64,000 nucleotides of DNA, from contig NZ_FNKI01000001.1 in the NCBI RefSeq assembly GCF_900102925.1, forward strand, positions 372,001 through 436,000, in the 5' to 3' direction. Source of the stretch: Flagellimonas zhangzhouensis. GTDB taxonomy: Bacteria > Bacteroidota > Bacteroidia > Flavobacteriales > Flavobacteriaceae. Each line of letters opens with the position of its first letter. The first letter of the stretch is position 1. A program made the translations under genes and the position numbers. The notes beneath the pieces were generated by a model, which saw only the letters and a program-made list of their open reading frames with translations, searched no databases and was not told the DNA's origin. Below, one piece after another: positions 55,733 to 63,749 of the stretch.

Positions 55733-56440
55733 ATGAAACATCTCTTTTTAATTCTTTGCTCCCTGTTTTTAAGCCACATTTCAATGGCTCAAAGTTTAGA
55801 TGGTGCATGGACCATGGTTGAATCTGACGGGAAAGGATACCAAGTGGAGCATACTTTGATTTTTACGGGAGAATATTTTTCGGAAGCCATTTTTGAAAAA
55901 CCGAATGGAAAGTTTCTGGCCACCAAGGGAGGCAGCTATGCTTTGGATGGGGAAAGTTTAAACCTAACCTATGAGTATGCCTCCAATAATTCTGGCATTG
56001 TTGGTGAAACTAAAACGGAATCATACTCCTTTACTAATGGAAACTTGGAATTGGGAAAATTGAGTTGGACCAAAATTGATGATGGGACACCTGGTGACCT
56101 TTTCGGCGCATGGTTGATTTCTGGTCGAAAAAGGGATGGTGAGATCCAAATGCGAGATATTTCAGGTCCCCGAAAGACCATGAAAATATTATCGGGCACC
56201 CGTTTCCAATGGATTGCATACAACATCGAAACCAAAGAATTTATGGGAACAGGTGGAGGAACGTACACTACAATAGATGGAAAATATACCGAAAATATTA
56301 GCTTTTTCTCTCGTGATGATTCAAGGGTGGGTGCTAGTTTGGAATTCAACTACGAACTCAAAGATGGAAACTGGCATCATTCAGGTTTTAGTAGTAAAGG
56401 GGATCCCATTTATGAAATCTGGAGCAAGCGTAAGTCATAA
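55733..56440 (+). CDS. Secreted two-repeat lipocalin-like protein
   Basis: This is a 235-residue exported protein (signal MKHLFLILCSLFLSHISMAQ). The mature chain looks like two copies of one lipocalin-like beta domain. The first runs LDGAWTMVESDGKG...LSWTKIDDG (about 22-120), and the second LFGAWLISGRKRDGE...YEIWSKRKS (about 125-235). Each copy has the opening GAW, a middle F-x-x-GGxY/GGTY strand (KGGSYALDG, GGGTYTTIDGKYTEN) and a closing W. No ligand can be deduced. It lies after the cytochrome terminator and 93 bases before the META-domain gene, and may be read separately. Confidence 0.75.
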   Translation: MKHLFLILCSLFLSHISMAQSLDGAWTMVESDGKGYQVEHTLIFTGEYFSEAIFEKPNGKFLATKGGSYALDGESLNLTYEYASNNSGIVGETKTESYSFTNGNLELGKLSWTKIDDGTPGDLFGAWLISGRKRDGEIQMRDISGPRKTMKILSGTRFQWIAYNIETKEFMGTGGGTYTTIDGKYTENISFFSRDDSRVGASLEFNYELKDGNWHHSGFSSKGDPIYEIWSKRKS

Positions 56441-56533
56441 TCCTATCATTTAGCCTTTTATTAACCCTCTAAAGGGGTGCTTTTCATCTTATTTTTTAGT
56501 AATTTTCTGTCACTAAACCATTAACAAATAAAG

Positions 56534-56953
56534 ATGAAGGCCTCTATCATCCTATTTTTTTCTGCCCTAATTTTAGCAGAATCCTGTTCAAGCAGTAAAT
56601 CAACTTCCGATTCCCTATTTGGCAAAACTTGGGAATTGGAATACATCACAGGTCCACGCATTGCCTTTAAGGGATTGTTTCCCGATAAAAAACCACTTAT
56701 AACATTCGACCAAGAAACTGGAATAGTATCAGGAACCGATAGTTGCAATGGGTATCGAACAGAATATACACTTTCAGAAGACTCCATTTCGTTTGGAGAA
56801 CCTGGGCCCACTACCATGATGTTTTGTGGTGGAAGCGAACGCCAATTTTTGGAAATGATGAAAAAAATAGATGGCTATTCCTTTGAAGAAGACAAACTCA
56901 ACCTGTTAATGGGTGATATTGTAATGATGCGATTTAAATCCGTAACACCATGA
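56534..56953 (+). CDS. META-domain lipoprotein (HslJ-like)
   Basis: This is a 139-residue lipoprotein (signal with lipobox ILAESC, Cys18). The mature part is a META/HslJ domain: the opening GKTWELEYITGPRI, the pattern SGTDSCNGYRTEYTLSEDSISF (the C-N-x-x-x-x-Y core, near 76-97), then TTMMFCGGSERQFLEMM where META proteins have T-x-M-A-C, and the closing LLMGDIVMMRFK. META proteins in E. coli are heat-inducible outer-membrane proteins of unclear role. The stop overlaps the next start codon (ATGA), so it is coupled to the META fusion gene. Confidence 0.85.
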   Translation: MKASIILFFSALILAESCSSSKSTSDSLFGKTWELEYITGPRIAFKGLFPDKKPLITFDQETGIVSGTDSCNGYRTEYTLSEDSISFGEPGPTTMMFCGGSERQFLEMMKKIDGYSFEEDKLNLLMGDIVMMRFKSVTP

Positions 56954-57774
56954 AAAAACTCCTATTTGCATTGACCGCACTTTTCTTGTTTTCCAATTGC
57001 GTAGAAAGGAAAAAAGAGACACCATCTGAACTAGAAGCACAACCTTTCGAAACTTCTGTTGACACCATGAAAAAAGAAATAAAAAGAACTATTGAGCCTT
57101 TGGCTTTTGAACCCGACGGCAGTTATTTTAGCGCGAATGGCACCGAACCTTTTTGGGGGTTAAAATTATATGGTGACAAGGTGGAACTTAAGACCATGGA
57201 GGATACAATCATGACGCCACCAACCGAGGCCATAAAGGCTCAGGATGGAAACATCAGCATGTATCGGATTAAAACAGAAGCTACCGAAATGGATGTGATT
57301 ATTGCACACAAACCGTGTACCAACGCCATGTCTGGTGAAGAATTTACATACACGGTTACCGTATCCTATAAAAGTACAGGTGGTGGAGAAACCGTAGTTT
57401 ATGAGGGTTGTGGCAGCTACATCACCGATTATCGACTGCATGATATTTGGGTACTGGAATCCATGAAAGGTACAACTGTTTCCAAGGAAGATTTTAATGA
57501 ACAAGATGTGCCAAATATGGAAGTCAATGTGAATTCCAATCGCTTTTCTGGATTTTCAGGCTGTAATCGAATGACAGGAAGTTTATTTTTTGAAAACGGT
57601 TTGCTACGCTTCACCCAAATAGCTGGTACTCGAATGGCATGTCCATCCATGGAAAAGGAATCTGAATTCTTGACGGCTTTGCAGGCAAGCACCACCTATA
57701 AAGTGGAAAACAATCGCTTGTATCTTTCAAATCCGAATGAAGAAAACCTACTTGTTTTCAAAAAAATAGACTAG
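56950..57774 (+). CDS. Lipoprotein fusing a COG3650-like domain to a META domain
   Basis: This is a 274-residue lipoprotein (signal ending FLFSNC, Cys17). The N-terminal half is a COG3650-type domain with the signature SANGTEPFWGLKLYGDKVEL (residues about 57-76) and ISMYRIKTEATEMDVIIAHKPCTNAMSGEEFTYTV. The C-terminal half (about 165-270) is a second META domain: HDIWVLESMKGTTVS, FSGFSGCNRMTGSLFFENG and IAGTRMACPSMEKESEFLTAL, the last being the classic T-R-M-A-C-x-x-x-x-x-E box. It overlaps the preceding META gene by 4 bases and the next lipoprotein gene starts 2 bases after its stop, so three envelope genes form one operon. Role unknown; envelope-stress functions are suggested by the domains. 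Confidence 0.85.
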   Translation: MKKLLFALTALFLFSNCVERKKETPSELEAQPFETSVDTMKKEIKRTIEPLAFEPDGSYFSANGTEPFWGLKLYGDKVELKTMEDTIMTPPTEAIKAQDGNISMYRIKTEATEMDVIIAHKPCTNAMSGEEFTYTVTVSYKSTGGGETVVYEGCGSYITDYRLHDIWVLESMKGTTVSKEDFNEQDVPNMEVNVNSNRFSGFSGCNRMTGSLFFENGLLRFTQIAGTRMACPSMEKESEFLTALQASTTYKVENNRLYLSNPNEENLLVFKKID

Positions 57775-57776
57775 CT

Positions 57777-58250
57777 ATGAAGCACTTGCTAATTACAAGC
57801 TTCTTCATCCTTTTGGTATTTGGATGCAAAACCAAAGAAGAAAGCAAAGAAGTTGATCCACCCATAATCACAGAAGAAACTATACCCGATGTGCATGTTC
57901 CACAAAGTTTGGACTTGGGATGTTATACGTATGAAGCCAATGGCAATAAAATTGAATTGGAGATTTCTCAATCCAATGATTCAATAGTTGGGCAATTGAA
58001 CTATGCCTTTAAAGAAAAGGATGCTAACTCAGGTTCATTTTCTGGAATGTTACGGGATAGTATTCTTATGGGAAGTTATACTTTTGCATCCGAAGGCATT
58101 GAAAGCTCCCGAGAGGTTGCTTTTTTATGGAAAGATGGTCAACTCTATGAAGGATTTGGTGAATTGGATGAAACTGGCACCAAATTCAAGGATAAAGAGA
58201 CCATAATTTACAGTTCCTCCATGCCTTTGACCAAAACTGATTGCGATTAG
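57777..58250 (+). CDS. Small lipoprotein, function unknown
   Basis: This is a 157-residue lipoprotein (signal MKHLLITSFFILLVFGC, Cys17) with an acidic and Pro-rich linker (EVDPPIITEETIPDV). The mature domain resembles the conserved Bacteroidota pattern LDLGCYTYEANGNKIELEISQSND, then VGQLNYAFKEKDANSGSFSGMLRDSILMGSYTFASEG, and a final Cys (TKTDCD) that may pair with the Cys of GCYTY. I recognise similar proteins only as hypothetical. It is the third gene of the META operon, starting 2 bases after the fusion gene. The secreted DinB gene follows after 24 bases and may belong to the same transcript. Confidence 0.75.
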   Translation: MKHLLITSFFILLVFGCKTKEESKEVDPPIITEETIPDVHVPQSLDLGCYTYEANGNKIELEISQSNDSIVGQLNYAFKEKDANSGSFSGMLRDSILMGSYTFASEGIESSREVAFLWKDGQLYEGFGELDETGTKFKDKETIIYSSSMPLTKTDCD

Positions 58251-58274
58251 GAACTTTTTTACCCCAAAACCTAC

Positions 58275-58880
58275 ATGAAACATTTTTCCGTTTTAAAATT
58301 AACAGCCCTTATCTTTATGTTAACGGCCAACCTTTTTATGCAAGCTCAAGAAATGGAACTTCCTTATAAACAAATTCCTCCTCAACCCGAAAATTATGGG
58401 CCTGGCAATTTGGTTTCCCGAATGATCGATGGTTTGGGCTATCGTTTTTATTGGGCTACGGAAGGACTTACGGAAAAGGATTTGGCCTATAAACCGTCTG
58501 AAGATGGCCGTTCCATTAAAGAGACCATGGAGCATATCAATACCATGAGCAACAATATTTTGTTGGCTCCAGATGCATTGCCCTATGAAAAGCCTGCCAA
58601 CGCACCATCTTATTCGTATGAGGAACTAAGGACGCTTACACTTCAAAACCTTAAAAGAGCCAGTGAAAAAGTTTTGGGATCCAGTGCGGAAGAAATGAAA
58701 GACTTTAAAATCATCTTTAAACGTGGTGACCAACAATCGGAATTTGCCTATTGGAACATGATCAATGGGATGATTTCTGACTGCATTTATCACACAGGAC
58801 AAATCACATTAATGCGTAGGTCGAGTGGAAATCCACAAAACCCCAACGTGAATCCATTTTTGGGAGTTACAAAAGATTAA
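58275..58880 (+). CDS. Exported DinB-family protein
   Basis: This is a DinB-superfamily protein of 201 residues carrying a signal peptide (MKHFSVLKLTALIFMLTANLFMQAQ), which is unusual for a family best known in the cytoplasm. The DinB fold is visible: LVSRMIDGLGYRFYWATEGLTEKDLAYKPSEDGRSIKETMEHINTM (the first metal His in EHINTM, near 79) and MISDCIYHTGQITLMRRSSG (His followed by Gln, near 174-178). The C-terminal VNPFLG is also typical. The reaction is unknown. It follows the META operon by 24 bases and ends before a large palindromic repeat that separates it from the converging SulP gene. Confidence 0.85.
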   Translation: MKHFSVLKLTALIFMLTANLFMQAQEMELPYKQIPPQPENYGPGNLVSRMIDGLGYRFYWATEGLTEKDLAYKPSEDGRSIKETMEHINTMSNNILLAPDALPYEKPANAPSYSYEELRTLTLQNLKRASEKVLGSSAEEMKDFKIIFKRGDQQSEFAYWNMINGMISDCIYHTGQITLMRRSSGNPQNPNVNPFLGVTKD

Positions 58881-58921
58881 GTTAACCCGTTGTATATTTT
58901 AAAAGTCTTTATACCAAAGCC

Positions 58922-59028
58922 GTCAATTCGAGTGAAATTCCAAAGGAATTTTATATCGAGAATTGGTTTTGGGATTAAAATTCAAGTTCTCGATACAATT
59001 TTTCTTCCGAAAAATCACTCGAACTGAC
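58922..59028. repeat. Large imperfect palindromic repeat element
   Basis: The outer arms GTCAATTCGAGTGA (58922-58935) and TCACTCGAACTGAC (59015-59028) are inverted with one G/A difference; inner arms TATCGAGAATTG and AAGTTCTCGATA pair as well, giving a cruciform-like element of about 107 bases. It lies between converging DinB and SulP genes. From memory, GTCAGTTCGAGTGA...TATCGAGAACTT is a repeat family in marine flavobacteria. Confidence 0.65.
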
Positions 59029-59063
59029 AAATTTCAGCTAAAATGCAGAACTAGTTTAGTTGT

Positions 59064-60590
59064 TTAATTATCCACCGCAACTTTATAGGTTGGGTCTTCC
59101 AGAACATTTACCTCGATAATATCATCGGCATTGGCCAACAATCTTCGGCAGTCGCTACTTAAGTGTTTTAAGTGAACTTTTTTGTCCACTTTTCGGTAGC
59201 GCTCGGTGATTTTATTCACCGCTTCAATGGCTGACATATCTACCAACCTACTTTCGGCAAAGTCAATTACCACTTCTTCTGGATCGTTGAGCACATCAAA
59301 CTTTTCAGCAAATAAGGTAGTGCTACCAAAGAATAATGGGCCATAGATTTCGTAATGCTTTACGCCATCCTCATCCGTATATTTTCTAGCTCGTATACGT
59401 TTTGCATTGTCCCAAGCAAATACCAAAGCAGAAATAATGACCCCTACCAAAACGGCCAAGGCCAAATTGTGAAGGAAAATGGTCACCAAGGTAACGAGCA
59501 CCATTACCAAAACGTCAGATTTTGGCATACGGCGGAAAGTTTTTAAACTGGCCCACTCAAAAGTTCCCAATGCCACCATGATCATCAAACCTGTTAATGC
59601 GGCCATCGGTACTTTTTCAATCAGACTTGAACCGAACATGATAAACACCAACAACATCAAGGCTGCAAAAATTCCAGAAAGTCGAGCTCTTGCCCCATTA
59701 GAAGTATTGATCAAACTCTGACCGATCATGGCACAACCACCCATCCCAGAGAACAAACCAGATAGCACATTTGCAGCTCCTTGTGCCACAGCTTCCTTAT
59801 TTCCTCGACCACGGGTTTCTGTAATTTCATCCACAATGTTCAAGGTCAATAAACTTTCAATCAATCCAACTCCTGCTACAATCGCAGCAAACGGGAATAT
59901 GATCTGTAAGGTCTCAAATGTAAAAGGGAGATCAGGAATGTGAAATGGAGGAAAAGTTCCTTGAATGGAAGCAATATCCCCAATAGTTCGAGTATCCAAT
60001 CCAAAGAAAAATACAATGCCAAAAACCACTAAAATTGCCGCCAACGACGCTGGAATTACTTTAGTAAGTTTTGGCATTCCCCAAATGATCAACATGGTCA
60101 ACAACACCAATCCAAGAAAAATCAACATGGTACTTCCAGTCAACCACTCACCATCGGCAGTTTTAAATTGGCTTAGCTGGGACATAAAAATGATTACCGC
60201 CAATCCGTTCACAAACCCAAATATGGCTGGATGTGGGACCAATCTCATCAATTTTCCCAAACGAAGGAAACCTGCCAACATCTGCATGATACCTGCTAGC
60301 ACAACGGTGGCGAAAACATATTCTACACCATATTGTTGCGCCAAACTCACAATCACTACGGCAACAGCACCAGTTGCCCCTGAAATCATTCCTGGCCTAC
60401 CACCCAAAATGGAAGTAACCAATCCCATCACAAAGGCTGCATACAAACCCGTCAGTGGAGACAAACCTGCGATAAAGGCAAAAGCGATGGCTTCGGGCAC
60501 CAAAGCAAGGGCAACGGTCAAGCCTGATAATATTTCAGTTCGGTAGTTTACTTTTTGGGAAAAATCGAAAAGATTGAGGTACTTCTTCAT
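59064..60590 (-). CDS. SulP-family anion transporter with STAS domain
   Basis: This is an inner-membrane transporter of 508 residues. Its 10-14 helices begin after residue 15: RTEILSGLTVALALVPEAIAFAFIAGLSPLTGLYAAFVMG (the SulP signature region, about 17-56). The conserved GGMGGCAMIGQSLINTSNGARARLSG stretch is near 280-305. A C-terminal STAS domain (about 410-500) contains EVVIDFAESRLVDMSAIEAV. The family moves sulfate, bicarbonate or other anions, usually with Na+ or H+; the ion cannot be assigned, although Bacteroidota SulP proteins of this short type are often BicA- or sulfate-like. A TATTTTTG -7-like box (60618-60611) lies 20 bases before the ATG. It is a single-gene unit. Confidence 0.92.
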   Translation of the reverse strand: MKKYLNLFDFSQKVNYRTEILSGLTVALALVPEAIAFAFIAGLSPLTGLYAAFVMGLVTSILGGRPGMISGATGAVAVVIVSLAQQYGVEYVFATVVLAGIMQMLAGFLRLGKLMRLVPHPAIFGFVNGLAVIIFMSQLSQFKTADGEWLTGSTMLIFLGLVLLTMLIIWGMPKLTKVIPASLAAILVVFGIVFFFGLDTRTIGDIASIQGTFPPFHIPDLPFTFETLQIIFPFAAIVAGVGLIESLLTLNIVDEITETRGRGNKEAVAQGAANVLSGLFSGMGGCAMIGQSLINTSNGARARLSGIFAALMLLVFIMFGSSLIEKVPMAALTGLMIMVALGTFEWASLKTFRRMPKSDVLVMVLVTLVTIFLHNLALAVLVGVIISALVFAWDNAKRIRARKYTDEDGVKHYEIYGPLFFGSTTLFAEKFDVLNDPEEVVIDFAESRLVDMSAIEAVNKITERYRKVDKKVHLKHLSSDCRRLLANADDIIEVNVLEDPTYKVAVDN

Positions 60591-60672
60591 GGCTTCATTC
60601 TTGAAGCGGGCAAAAATAGCATTATTAAATGCAAGACCCTAATCGCTTGGAAATTTTTAAGGATTTGATAAT

Positions 60673-61641
60673 CTACCAGTTAGTCAATCCCAATAACTTT
60701 TCTCCCAACGAACTTAAATTTGCAGTATCGTATTTGGTTTGCTCCCATTTTCTTGGGTCGCCAGGAAATGCATAGCCCTCTGGTGCAATCCTATTTCTCC
60801 ATGAATTGATACGCCATTCCCGCATTTTCTCATTGTCTTCTTCGGCTGGCATCATGGAAATATACTGGGCGATTCGCACTTTATCTCCTGATTTATTGGG
60901 ACGAATTCCGTGTGGTTGAGTACTGTTGAAAATCAATAGATCACCAGCTTCCAGTTTTACTTTCACTATTTCATCCTCCAATCCAGTAACATCGGGTTGA
61001 AAATGGTCTCGATCTTCAGGTTGGGTCAATTTCCAAGTATCGTAGTTTCGATACAACCAAGGAATACATTGAAATCCGCCCATATTCTCATCCATTTGGT
61101 CCGCAAGGGCCAATACACCTTGCACATTTTGAGGTCTTGTCTCAGGGTCGTAATCCCAATGAATAAATCCTTTTTTGTTTTCTCCTGGGCGTTGTGGCAT
61201 ATTCAAGTTGGCGCGATCTATCGTTACCCATAATTTTTCTGTGCCCCAAATATCCACAAAGGCATCATACACCTTTTGGGATTGTCTGTTGTTCCATAAA
61301 TGTTGGTGATTGTACACCTCAACCATGCCTGTTCCCGTAAGTTCTTTCATTTGCATTTCTGCCCGTGGTGGAGCATACCAAGTTTCTGGGTCGTTAGGAT
61401 CCTTTTCATCAAACTCCCATAAAAAATCGGCAGTTGCTTTGGCTTGTTCCTTTGGAACGGCGTTCTTGATCACGATGTATCCGTTCTCAATCCAAAATGC
61501 CCAATCTTCTTCAGACAGTACTCGTAAAGGTTTACCATTAGATCTATCGTTGAGTTTTGTTTTACTGCTGGTTGCGGTGGATGGATTTCCAGGAATGGCT
61601 TCATGTGCTTTGTTCGCCATTTCCATTTTTTGCTGCATCAT
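60673..61641 (-). CDS. Phytanoyl-CoA dioxygenase (PhyH) family protein
   Basis: This is an Fe(II)/2-oxoglutarate-dependent oxygenase of 322 residues without a signal peptide. The metal triad is visible: HxD in GFIHWDYDPETRPQ (near 180-182) and the distal His in STQPHGIRPNKSGDKVRIAQY (near 249), where the following Arg would bind 2-oxoglutarate. The N-terminal EEDWAFWIENGYIVIKNAVPKEQ (about 39-61) matches the family opening. Substrates of bacterial PhyH proteins range widely (lipids, osmolytes, secondary metabolites). The divergent AraC regulator 136 bases away probably controls it. A TAGTTTTG -7 box lies at 61683-61676. Two adjacent ATGs (61641, 61638) are possible starts. Confidence 0.9.
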   Translation of the reverse strand: MMQQKMEMANKAHEAIPGNPSTATSSKTKLNDRSNGKPLRVLSEEDWAFWIENGYIVIKNAVPKEQAKATADFLWEFDEKDPNDPETWYAPPRAEMQMKELTGTGMVEVYNHQHLWNNRQSQKVYDAFVDIWGTEKLWVTIDRANLNMPQRPGENKKGFIHWDYDPETRPQNVQGVLALADQMDENMGGFQCIPWLYRNYDTWKLTQPEDRDHFQPDVTGLEDEIVKVKLEAGDLLIFNSTQPHGIRPNKSGDKVRIAQYISMMPAEEDNEKMREWRINSWRNRIAPEGYAFPGDPRKWEQTKYDTANLSSLGEKLLGLTNW

Positions 61642-61777
61642 ATTGTTCTGTTTTTTTAGTTAAAATTCTATATCCCAAAACTATAGGAGCCGAAATGGGG
61701 TTTCTACCCTATCATTGACCAAAATTTGAACTATATTGATTTAAATTGGTTATTTTTAAATTTATTTGAGCAATTCA

Positions 61778-62620
61778 ATGAAAATTCAACTCGAAAACAT
61801 ACAACCCAACGAGAAAAGTTCTTTTCATTTATTGCACAATCCTAAGTTGAACGATCTCTTCTTTTGGCATTTTCATCCCGAATTTGAGTTGGTGTATATT
61901 GAAGGAGCCGATGGCAAGCGACATGTTGGACATCACATTTCCAATTTTAAGGGAAGTGACCTTGTATTGATCGGTTCCAATATTCCGCATTTGAATTTTG
62001 ATCACGGAATCAAAACCGAATACCATAAAGAGGTGTTGCACATCAGTGCTTCATTTAAAGAAAAGGTGTTTACCGAAATCGAAGAATTGGAAGATGTGTA
62101 TGAGCTATTGGATAAATCACAGCATGGCATCGCCTTTTATGGAGAAACCAAAAAAACAGTCGGGGCCATCATGATGCAGTTGCAGGGCATGGGCAAGTTT
62201 GAGCAATTCCTTAAAATTTTGCAGCTACTAAAATTGTTGGCAAAAAGTGATGAGTTTGAACTTTTACATTCCAACCCCATTATAAGCAACAAGGCCAATA
62301 AGCAGCAAGAACGTTTGCAAAAGGTCTATTCCTTTATTGACAAGCACTATTCCAAAAAAATAGCTTTGGAGGACATTGCAGATTCCATCAACTTGGGCAA
62401 AGAAGCATTTTGTAGGTATTTCAAGAAAAATACGGGGAGCACTTTCACCCATTTTTTGAACCAATATCGCATTACGCAAGCCAAACGATTGTTGCTCACA
62501 GGTAGGAACATTAGCGAAACTTGCTACGAATGCGGGTTTGAAAGCTTGTCCTATTTTAATCGAACGTTTAAAAAAATTACTGGGGAAAATCCGTCGGACT
62601 ATAAAAACAGAAACAAATAA
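61778..62620 (+). CDS. AraC-family transcriptional regulator with cupin domain
   Basis: This is a 280-residue regulator. The N-terminal half is a cupin-type ligand-sensing domain (FHLLHNPKLNDLFFWHFHPEFELVYIEGADGKRHVGHHISNF, about 18-60, with the metal-like HFHPEFE motif). The C-terminal AraC DNA-binding domain (about 180-278) has two helix-turn-helix units: IALEDIADSINLGKEAFCRYFKK and NISETCYECGFESLSYFNRTFKKITGENPSDYKN. I start at the ATG at 61778; the only upstream alternative is TTG. It is divergent from the PhyH dioxygenase gene and is its likely regulator. The ligand may be the PhyH substrate or product, which is inference. Confidence 0.93.
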   Translation: MKIQLENIQPNEKSSFHLLHNPKLNDLFFWHFHPEFELVYIEGADGKRHVGHHISNFKGSDLVLIGSNIPHLNFDHGIKTEYHKEVLHISASFKEKVFTEIEELEDVYELLDKSQHGIAFYGETKKTVGAIMMQLQGMGKFEQFLKILQLLKLLAKSDEFELLHSNPIISNKANKQQERLQKVYSFIDKHYSKKIALEDIADSINLGKEAFCRYFKKNTGSTFTHFLNQYRITQAKRLLLTGRNISETCYECGFESLSYFNRTFKKITGENPSDYKNRNK

Positions 62621-62657
62621 AGAATCGCCCCAAACCATAATGCTTGGAGCGATTCTT
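62620..62657. terminator. Bidirectional terminator-like hairpin
   Basis: AAGAATCGCCCCAA and TTGGAGCGATTCTT form a 13-of-14 stem with a 10-base loop. It separates the converging AraC gene and the two-repeat lipoprotein gene. U-runs are weak on both sides. On the minus strand it is preceded by TTTGGTTGGTTAGTTA, as in the candidate small RNA at 33.0 kb. Confidence 0.7.
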
Positions 62658-62707
62658 AACTAACCAACCAAAAAATGTATTGTAAAGTCAAACTTTGTTG
62701 TTCTGAC

Positions 62708-63625
62708 CTATATTTTGCGTTGTCGGGTCACGTTCATGGTAGGGTTGTTTTCCTTAGAGCGTTTTTTGCCCGAACCGTCCGATTTCAAATATTGAATGTA
62801 TCCCCTGCCCGAAAATTCATATACCGTTCCGCTGGATACATGGTACAACTCTATGGTACTATCGTTTATAACGTACAATTCAAAATAATCATTGCCCAAA
62901 AAGTCATAATCCAAGGTTATCGTTTTAAGGGTTGGGTCATTGACCACATCATAGACCACATAGTCTCCCTCATAATCCCATTGAATATTGGATAACGGAA
63001 TACCTTGATTATCTATGGATGATCTAAAATACCCACCTGCATCTGAATTGAACTGCAGATAGTTCTCTTCATCAAACTCGTTGATGGCTCCATAGTCACT
63101 GGTATAGGTTTTTTCCCAAACCTGATATTCCTGTAAGAAGTAATGAATGTTGTCGTAAAAAACAGCATCATAATCAAAATTGCTCGCATAGTAGCCTTTA
63201 AGCACGTATGTAGTGTTTGAGCTAGCATCATACAATTCAACGGTATTGGAATTTACTTGATACACATCCAACAACCAAAGTCCGTCCACATCATGATCCA
63301 CTTCTAACTCGGAACCAAAGGTTCCGTAGGCCCCAACATCAATACCTAATCCATTGCCTGTTTTTCCAATTCCAACAAGGTTGTTATTGGCGTACACAAT
63401 TCCCCCATCAAAAGAGATGGTAAATGCCCGTTGCAAAAATGGAATTTCGCCGCTACCTGATGATGCATTGATATCTACATACCACAGATCATAGTTCTCT
63501 AAAACCAAAGCAGTGTTTAAGGGTGTAACTTCCACATAATCATCATCAATGATCACCTCGGTGTAACAAGAACTGGCCAAAAGACCTATTGCTATAATTC
63601 CTAAAAGTAGTTTTCTTATTTTCAT
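62708..63625 (-). CDS. Two-repeat lipocalin-like lipoprotein
   Basis: This is an envelope lipoprotein of 305 residues from the ATG at 63625 (signal MKIRKLLLGIIAIGLLASSC, Cys20). The mature chain begins YTEVIIDDDYVEV and is very rich in Asp, Tyr and Asn. It seems to hold two related beta domains: each closes with a similar strand pair, NSNTVELYDASSNTTYVLKG (about 130-150) and NDSTIELYHVSSGTVYEFSG (about 263-283), so the halves look like an old duplication. The C-terminal tail (SDGSGKKRSKENNP) is basic. Related flavobacterial proteins are sometimes labelled nicotinic acid mononucleotide adenyltransferase, which the sequence does not support. It is divergent from gpsA. Confidence 0.75.
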   Translation of the reverse strand: MKIRKLLLGIIAIGLLASSCYTEVIIDDDYVEVTPLNTALVLENYDLWYVDINASSGSGEIPFLQRAFTISFDGGIVYANNNLVGIGKTGNGLGIDVGAYGTFGSELEVDHDVDGLWLLDVYQVNSNTVELYDASSNTTYVLKGYYASNFDYDAVFYDNIHYFLQEYQVWEKTYTSDYGAINEFDEENYLQFNSDAGGYFRSSIDNQGIPLSNIQWDYEGDYVVYDVVNDPTLKTITLDYDFLGNDYFELYVINDSTIELYHVSSGTVYEFSGRGYIQYLKSDGSGKKRSKENNPTMNVTRQRKI

Positions 63626-63749
63626 AATCGAGGTTTTAAAGTTCACTTCATGTAAACCAAGCATTGTGCCAAATTCTTTAATTATTTGATAATCAATTTA
63701 TAATGATGCCATGATTTTATTTTTTAGCTTTATAGCCTAATTTGCTTGC

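Noticed and set aside
59965..60546. 193-codon plus-strand frame antisense to the SulP gene
   Set aside because: It is the complement of membrane-helix codons, rich in Pro, Met, Ala and Thr, with no family resemblance.
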